In this document: piece by piece, positions 34,741-39,511 of the stretch
Numbering within the stretch: position 1 is the stretch's first letter
How the letters are laid out: each line of letters opens with the position of its first letter
Assembly: GCA_003648815.1 (NCBI GenBank)
Contig: QMPZ01000003.1
Span: 1-39,511 of the forward strand
Origin: Candidatus Aerophobota bacterium
GTDB lineage: Bacteria; Aerophobota; Aerophobia; Aerophobales; B47-G16
DNA: 39,511 nucleotides
Direction of reading: 5' to 3'
Program-made: the position numbers and the translations under genes
The notes under the pieces: generated by a model
Told to the model about the DNA's origin: nothing
The model's database searches: none
What the model saw: the letters and a program-made list of their open reading frames with translations, nothing else

Positions 34741-35869
34741 TTATCCTCTTCTTCTCATCGTCTTTCTGCTTGTGGGCATAGGACTGATAGCCATCCTCAG
34801 TGCCAGTGCTCCTTATGCATACCTTCGCTACGGAGACCATTATTATTTTCTCAAAAATCAACTAAAGTGGCTAATGATTGGCCTTGCCCTTATGTGGCTT
34901 GCCTCGAGGTTCAACTATCAAAAATACCAACTCCTCTCTATACCCATTCTCTTTCTCACTCTCGCCTTACTCGTTCTGGTTCTTATACCCGGCGTAGGAA
35001 AAGAGATAAGAGGAGTACATCGGTGGATTATCCTGAAAGGATTTACTCTTCAGCCAAGTGAGATAGCTAAAATAGGGATAGTCATCTATCTTTCCTCCTC
35101 CTTGGTTCGAAAAAGGGAGAAAATAAGGAGTTTTTTCAATGGATTTTTACCCTATTTCATCATCATCGGAGTTATCTTTCTCCTGATAGCAGTTGAGCCA
35201 GACCTCGGCACAGCCACAATCATAGCTTTGGTCGCCTTTATCCTCCTTTATGCGGGAGGGGTGAAGGTATCTCATCTATTCTATGCTCTGGTATTATCCT
35301 TGATTCCTCTGTATTTTTTTGTCTTCGAGGTGGGTTACCGAAAAGCTCGCATCATAGGCTTTCTTTATCCTGAGAAACATTCCCAGGGAATAGCCTTTCA
35401 ACCCCTACACTTAAAAATTTCCCTTGGCTCGGGTGGACTCTGGGGACTGGGTCCAGGCCAGGGAAAGGAAAAGCTCTTTTACCTGCCCACCCCTCACACG
35501 GATTCCATTTTCGCCGTAATAGGCGAGGAATTTGGCTTCATAGGAACCAGCGTGGTGGTAATCTTGTTTTTCCTTTTGGCTCTGTGGGGATTTAAGGTCT
35601 TCAAAAGGGCTCCTGACGAACCGGGCAAACTCTTAGCCCTGGGAATGACATGTATGATTTGTGTCCAAGCCTTCATAAATATGGGGGTGGCTACGGTGCT
35701 TCTACCCACTACTGGAACCACCCTTCCTTTTATCAGCTACGGAGGCTCATCTTTGGTGATCAACCTTATAGCCATAGGAATTCTCTTGAGTATATCGAGA
35801 AAGGGGAAGGATAAAGATGTTAGAGGTGGAGATAAAGGCAAGGGTAAGGATAGAGGAGATAGAACATAA
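34706..35869 (+). CDS. ftsW: FtsW, septal peptidoglycan glycosyltransferase (SEDS family)
   Basis: FtsW is a polytopic SEDS polymerase that works with FtsI at the septum. About ten membrane segments are visible. Conserved blocks are RWIILKGFTLQPSEIAKIG, VEPDLGTATI (catalytic Asp region), QGIAFQPLHLKISLGSGGLWGLG, PTPHTDSIFAVIGEEFGF and TTLPFISYGGSSLV. The start is TTG at 34706 with AGGGAGG just upstream, overlapping murD by 35 bp. The C-terminal tail is very Lys/Asp/Gly-rich and is encoded in the 53-bp overlap with the next gene. RodA is the alternative, but dcw position favours FtsW. Confidence 0.93.
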   Translation: MKKNIIEKGVFDYPLLLIVFLLVGIGLIAILSASAPYAYLRYGDHYYFLKNQLKWLMIGLALMWLASRFNYQKYQLLSIPILFLTLALLVLVLIPGVGKEIRGVHRWIILKGFTLQPSEIAKIGIVIYLSSSLVRKREKIRSFFNGFLPYFIIIGVIFLLIAVEPDLGTATIIALVAFILLYAGGVKVSHLFYALVLSLIPLYFFVFEVGYRKARIIGFLYPEKHSQGIAFQPLHLKISLGSGGLWGLGPGQGKEKLFYLPTPHTDSIFAVIGEEFGFIGTSVVVILFFLLALWGFKVFKRAPDEPGKLLALGMTCMICVQAFINMGVATVLLPTTGTTLPFISYGGSSLVINLIAIGILLSISRKGKDKDVRGGDKGKGKDRGDRT

Positions 35870-36359
35870 ATTAATCCGGTTGGGAGCAAAACTATTGGAT
35901 GAGGAAGAGCAGAAGGATATCTATTTTTCTCATCCCTGCCGCGATTTCAAAAAGAAAGATGAGGCCTTAAGGGTGCGAAGGGTAAAGGAAGGATATTTTT
36001 TAACTTACAAGGGACCAAAGCTGGACCAGGAGACTAAGACTCGAGAAGAAATACAGATAAAGGTAACTGAGAAGATATTTGACCTCTTGGAAAGGTTGAG
36101 TTTTTCCAAGGTAGAGGAGGTTGACAAGACGAGAAGAGTTTATCGATGGGAGGATTTGGAGATCTGCCTGGACAGGGTAAAGGATCTGGGGGAATTTCTG
36201 GAAATAGAGGGAAAAATGTGGCAGGACAGGGGAAAGATATTCGAGCTTTTGAAAAAGTTGGGTATACCCAAAAAAGAGCTCATCAGAAAGTCCTATCTGG
36301 AGATGCTGGAGGATAAAATAAAATCCATCCCTAAGGATCCTACTAAACCACCAACTTAG
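35817..36359 (+). CDS. CYTH domain protein (CyaB-like / class IV adenylate cyclase family)
   Basis: The CYTH fold binds triphosphates; members include class IV adenylate cyclases and thiamine or inorganic triphosphatases. The N-terminal LEVEIKARV provides the ExExK signature, and further charged strands follow (ALRVRRVKEGYFLTYKG, ETKTREEIQIKV, DRVKDLGEFLEIEGK). The activity cannot be assigned from sequence. It overlaps ftsW by 53 bp, has AAGG six bases before ATG 35817, and closes the dcw run where murG/murC would be expected. Its 3' end overlaps the convergent phosphate transporter gene by 17 bp. Confidence 0.85.
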   Translation: MLEVEIKARVRIEEIEHKLIRLGAKLLDEEEQKDIYFSHPCRDFKKKDEALRVRRVKEGYFLTYKGPKLDQETKTREEIQIKVTEKIFDLLERLSFSKVEEVDKTRRVYRWEDLEICLDRVKDLGEFLEIEGKMWQDRGKIFELLKKLGIPKKELIRKSYLEMLEDKIKSIPKDPTKPPT

Positions 36360-37578
36360 AGATAATTAGATATATGAATATCGTAAATCCTGCCGCTACG
36401 GGAAGGGTCAACAACCAGGAGACGATGATGTTCCTGATGACCTTAAAGTTGATAGCGCTTATTCCCTTTGCCATTCCTATTCCTATCACCGTTCCCACCG
36501 AGACGTGTGTGGTGGAGACGGGTATACCAATTCGGGAACAGAGAAGCACTACTGTAGCTGCGGAAAATTCCGCCGCAAACCCTCGCGTTGGAGTAACTTG
36601 AGTGATCTTCCTTCCAATGGTCTCTATAACCCGCCAGCCCCAGGTGGAGATACCCACCGCCAGGCCAATTCCACCCATCGCAAGAACCCACATGGGAACG
36701 GGAACCTGCATAGTTACCTTCTGTGTCTCCATTATAGCTATTATGGCTGCAACCGGCCCTACAGCATTAGCCACATCATTAGAGCCCAAAGCAAAGGCCT
36801 CATAGGAAGCACTTAAAACCTGCAGGGGTTTGGAGAGGTTTTCAACCTCTTCATATTCATTATCTTCATCCACAGAATATTTTTTCAGGAAAATGTGGCT
36901 TATCAACGCACCCACCAGGGCTACGCCCACCGACATTCCCAGAACCGAAGGAAAGGGAAGAGAGCCTGAGAAATGCTTCAGTCCTCCGTAAATAAAGGCA
37001 AGACTGAGCACAAATAGAACCATAGCCACGAAGAATGGGCCAATTTTCTTTGCCGAATTGAAGGGTCTGGGAGAATTTAAGATCTTATCCCTGATCAACC
37101 TAAACAAAAGGTAAGCTACGGGAATGCCAGCTACGGGGGAAATGATCCAGCTGGAGATGATGATCGATACTGCCTTCCAGTTTACACCCTTTATACCTGC
37201 TCCTATCAAACCGAAGCCGATTAACGCTCCGACGACGGAATGAGTAGTAGAAACAGGTAGGCCCAGGTAAGTAGCTATGGTGATCCAGATTCCTGCCCCC
37301 AGGAGGACAGCGATCATACCGCTTAGCAGAAGATGGGGATTATGAGCAAAGTTAGCAGGGTTGATTATTCCCTTGCGAATCGTCTCCGTTACATAACCTC
37401 CCGCCAAAACCGCTCCCAGGAAGCTAAATAACGCAGCCACTATGACCGCCCTTCTTAAGGTAAGGGAGCCAGCACCTACCGAGGTTCCCATGGCGTTGGC
37501 TACATCGTTAGCTCCAATGTTAAAGGCCATATAGAGTCCAGCACCTATCGCCGCCAACAGCAGATAAGGCACAATCAT
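36343..37578 (-). CDS. pit: Inorganic phosphate transporter, PiT family
   Basis: This membrane permease imports phosphate, driven by cation symport. The duplicated PiT signature is clear: GANDVANA (22-29) in the first half and GSNDVANA (265-272) in the second, each followed by a PVSTTH loop. Roughly ten hydrophobic segments are separated by an acidic central loop (YSVDEDNEYEEVEN). AAGGA precedes ATG 37578. It lies 33 bases after the DUF47 gene, the usual pairing. Its stop overlaps the convergent CYTH gene by 17 bp. Confidence 0.95.
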   Translation of the reverse strand: MIVPYLLLAAIGAGLYMAFNIGANDVANAMGTSVGAGSLTLRRAVIVAALFSFLGAVLAGGYVTETIRKGIINPANFAHNPHLLLSGMIAVLLGAGIWITIATYLGLPVSTTHSVVGALIGFGLIGAGIKGVNWKAVSIIISSWIISPVAGIPVAYLLFRLIRDKILNSPRPFNSAKKIGPFFVAMVLFVLSLAFIYGGLKHFSGSLPFPSVLGMSVGVALVGALISHIFLKKYSVDEDNEYEEVENLSKPLQVLSASYEAFALGSNDVANAVGPVAAIIAIMETQKVTMQVPVPMWVLAMGGIGLAVGISTWGWRVIETIGRKITQVTPTRGFAAEFSAATVVLLCSRIGIPVSTTHVSVGTVIGIGMAKGISAINFKVIRNIIVSWLLTLPVAAGFTIFIYLIISKLVV

Positions 37579-37611
37579 TGACTTTCCTTCATCTTCTCAA
37601 GATCCAGCATC

Positions 37612-38286
37612 TCAGCGGGCAATTATACACCTTAGCCGATCTCCCGTATTCTGAGCATGGTCAGCTACAGATCCCACTTCTCCCATTATTCGCATCAATA
37701 AAAGTACCGAAGTGGGATCCATTTTATCTTCCAGAGAAAATAATTTCTTGGCAGCTTTTTGTTGAAGCAGGTCCGCCTCAAACTCCTTTTTATCCACATC
37801 TTTAATTAAACTGGAAATTTTCTCCTCCTCACTTCTCGAAAAAGAACTCTGGGACAAAACCTTTATCTCGGAAGTCACATTTTCCAGCGCTTTTACGGTC
37901 TCCCCTACCTTGTTGACCAGTTCCATAAGCTCCTCCTTCAAATCCTGAGGCACGGAAGTTTTTCTCATCTCGATTAGCCTCGCCACATCCTCTACAGAGT
38001 CAGCTATGGCATCTTCTTCTCTGAGAAATCGCAGAATATCTGAGCGGTCCACCGGCATAAAGACATGATGAGGCAGGTGTTCCCGAATCTCGTTCTTTAT
38101 TATATCCGCCTCATGCTCTAATTTGGATATCCTCTCCACCCTTTCCTCGATCAAAGTCCTATCTCCCAAGATAAAGGCCTCTATTAAAGGCTTTAACATG
38201 TCTGTGCATTCCTTAACCTTCAACATATGCCTGTGTAAGGCCTCAAAGGGAGACTGCCAGAATAATCTGGCGATGATATTCTTCAA
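37612..38286 (-). CDS. DUF47 / PhoU-like phosphate transport regulator
   Basis: This is a PhoU-like helical protein of the DUF47 family, commonly encoded next to Pit transporters and thought to regulate phosphate uptake. The 224 residues are almost entirely amphipathic helix, with KLEHEADIIKNEI, LREEDAIADSVEDVARL and DKKEFEADLLQ repeats whose Glu/Asp clusters resemble PhoU metal-binding motifs. The start is TTG at 38286 with GGGAGG nine bases upstream. It lies between pyrF and pit. Confidence 0.9.
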   Translation of the reverse strand: MKNIIARLFWQSPFEALHRHMLKVKECTDMLKPLIEAFILGDRTLIEERVERISKLEHEADIIKNEIREHLPHHVFMPVDRSDILRFLREEDAIADSVEDVARLIEMRKTSVPQDLKEELMELVNKVGETVKALENVTSEIKVLSQSSFSRSEEEKISSLIKDVDKKEFEADLLQQKAAKKLFSLEDKMDPTSVLLLMRIMGEVGSVADHAQNTGDRLRCIIAR

Positions 38287-38306
38287 TCTTCCTCACCTCC
38301 CTCAAT

Positions 38307-39023
38307 TTATTCAGCATCCTCTATTTCTTCGAGGATTTTCTCGAGGACCTTTCCGGGATCTTCCGCCTCCAGCACAGGACGCCCTAAGACCAAAAAGTCA
38401 GCTCCTCTTTTTACTGCCTCGGCGGGAGTCATCACCCTGCGTTGATCGCCTTTTTTCATCCCTTTCGGCCTTATCCCGGGAACCACCAGGAGGATATTCC
38501 TTCCAAAGGCTCTTCGCAAGCTCTCAAGCTCCTGTGGAGAGCTAACTACTCCATCCAGACCTGCTCCTCTGGCCAATCTGGCAAGATGGAGGACCTCCTC
38601 CCTTAAACTCTTCTCAATCCCCAACTCCCTCCTTACCGCAGAAGAGTCTAAGGATGTGAGTATGGTCACTCCAATAGCTTTAATCTTCGAATTTTTCTCC
38701 TTAGCGGCCGAAGCTGCCCTTCTCATCATCTCTGAGCCTCCCAGGGTGTGCACCGTGAACATATCCACTCCCATCTCCCCCACGACCTGGGCTGCCTTCT
38801 CCACCACAGAGGGAATATCGTAAAACTTTGCATCGTAAAAGACCCTTGCTCCTTCCCTTTGAATGATCTCTATGATCTTCGGCCCGTATCTGGTAAAAAC
38901 TCGAGGTCCTACCTTAAAAATTCCCACGAGCTCACTGAGCTGACGCACTAAGACCCTTATCTTTTCCACGGTATCCACGTCCAAAGCCAAGATTAACCTT
39001 TCCTTCGCTGGAATAATTTTCAT
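38307..39023 (-). CDS. pyrF: Orotidine 5'-phosphate decarboxylase
   Basis: PyrF makes UMP from OMP. The TIM-barrel enzyme shows ILALDVD at the N terminus, FKVGPRVF, the catalytic DAKFYDIP (Asp-x-Lys-x-x-Asp-Ile), TVHTLGG and the phosphate-site VPGIRPKGMKKGDQRR and FLVLGRPVL segments. The active-site spacing is intact although the usual DLKFHDIP reads DAKFYDIP. I use ATG 39023, with AGGAGG just before it; a GTG at 39026 is adjacent. It lies 20 bases ahead of the DUF47 gene. Confidence 0.95.
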   Translation of the reverse strand: MKIIPAKERLILALDVDTVEKIRVLVRQLSELVGIFKVGPRVFTRYGPKIIEIIQREGARVFYDAKFYDIPSVVEKAAQVVGEMGVDMFTVHTLGGSEMMRRAASAAKEKNSKIKAIGVTILTSLDSSAVRRELGIEKSLREEVLHLARLARGAGLDGVVSSPQELESLRRAFGRNILLVVPGIRPKGMKKGDQRRVMTPAEAVKRGADFLVLGRPVLEAEDPGKVLEKILEEIEDAE

Positions 39024-39039
39024 CACCCTCCTGTTTCAG

Positions 39040-39511
39040 TTAAATTTCCTCCCAGAAAAATAGCTGTTCATAAGGCTTGCCTTTCTCCTCCTCTTCCAGG
39101 GCCGGATAAAATCTTCCATCTAAGGTGATGAAATTGCGAGCTCGGGAGATCACCACTCCGGTTGCCCTCAGCTCCTCCAACTTTTTAAACTTACCTTTCC
39201 TCCTACCTTCCACTATTCTGCGAGCAGAAAGTCTTCCGATACCCGGAACTCTTATGAGCTCCTCAAAGTCAGCCTTGTTTATCTCTATAGGAAACCTATC
39301 CGGATTTCTTAAGGCCCAGCCAAGCTTGGGGTCGTATTCCTGGGGAAGATTACCATCCTCATCAAAGGGAAGCTCCTGAGGAGTAAATCCGTATTTCCTC
39401 AACAGAAAAGCGGCCTGATAAAGTCTGAACGCACGAAGAGGCGGACAAGGGGGCACTCCTTCAAGAGGAGTTCCAATGATGGGCATGAAAGCACTATAAT
39501 ACACCCGATGC
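39040..39511 (-). CDS. Radical SAM protein, putative DNA modification/repair type, C-terminal part (5'-partial)
   Basis: Only the last 156 or so residues are in the window; the frame is open at the right edge, so the radical SAM core lies outside. Visible are the VYYSAFMPIIGTPLEG segment, the PPLRAFRLYQAAFLLRKYGF block, a PEINKADF-like helix (IEINKADFEELIRV) and a helix-hairpin-helix, VPGIGRLSARRIVEGRR. These match the C-terminal part of the radical SAM family linked to uracil-DNA glycosylases. It ends 16 bases before pyrF. Assignment rests on the C terminus alone. Confidence 0.75.
   Translation of the reverse strand, partial: HRVYYSAFMPIIGTPLEGVPPCPPLRAFRLYQAAFLLRKYGFTPQELPFDEDGNLPQEYDPKLGWALRNPDRFPIEINKADFEELIRVPGIGRLSARRIVEGRRKGKFKKLEELRATGVVISRARNFITLDGRFYPALEEEEKGKPYEQLFFWEEI

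Overview
The window looks like a chromosomal stretch from a deep-branching, anaerobic, diderm-type bacterium. No 16S rRNA or tRNA gene is visible, so the lineage cannot be fixed. The evidence is indirect. An NfnAB-type transhydrogenase and a giant 2-hydroxyacyl-CoA dehydratase activase point to anaerobic, ferredoxin-based metabolism. MurE carries the DNPR motif of meso-diaminopimelate-adding enzymes. Arginine is written mostly as AGG/AGA, TTG and GTG starts are frequent, and genes are packed with very small gaps. Uncultivated phyla such as Aerophobota or Atribacterota would fit, but that is inference. There are no insertion sequences, CRISPR arrays or phage genes; nearly everything is recognisable core or metabolic DNA.

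Layout. (a) 1-2374, minus: nfnA then nfnB (cut by the left edge), with a possible third redox gene starting inside the end of nfnB; their own promoter lies near 2420-2447. (b) 2626-14296, minus: eleven tightly packed genes, lysS-ilvE-ilvC-ilvN-ndk-DUF1015-dprA-topA-xerC-hslV-hslU, behind a near-consensus promoter at 14344-14371. (c) 14414-20711, minus: TPR membrane protein, sugar isomerase/epimerase-like protein, two zinc dehydrogenases, M55 peptidase, radC and a nucleoside hydrolase. (d) 20916-25531, minus: the 1385-residue CoA-dehydratase activase fusion and a small flavodoxin-like protein. (e) 25777-36359, plus: a dcw cluster mraZ-rsmH-ftsL-ftsI-murE-murF-mraY-murD-ftsW, ending in a CYTH-domain gene instead of murG/murC/ftsQAZ. 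(f) 36343-39511, minus: a radical-SAM DNA-repair-like protein (cut by the right edge), pyrF, a PhoU-like DUF47 regulator and the Pit phosphate transporter.

How the genes work together. Block b joins translation, branched-chain amino-acid synthesis, nucleotide balance, DNA uptake and topology, chromosome dimer resolution and the HslUV protease. Block e makes the peptidoglycan precursor up to lipid I and the septal FtsW/FtsI polymerase, under apparent MraZ autoregulation: four GTGG-like boxes in exact 10-bp phase follow and overlap the -10. Blocks d and e share one 245-bp divergent promoter region with a strong promoter facing each way.

No clearly new multi-gene system stands out. The most unusual items are a perfect 34-bp palindrome inside radC, a double-ATPase activase/dehydratase fusion paired with an atypical flavodoxin, a ketol-acid reductoisomerase with a shortened acidic cofactor loop, an Asp in place of the SxN Asn of FtsI, long same-strand overlaps in the dcw cluster, and a small unexplained reading frame after hslU.
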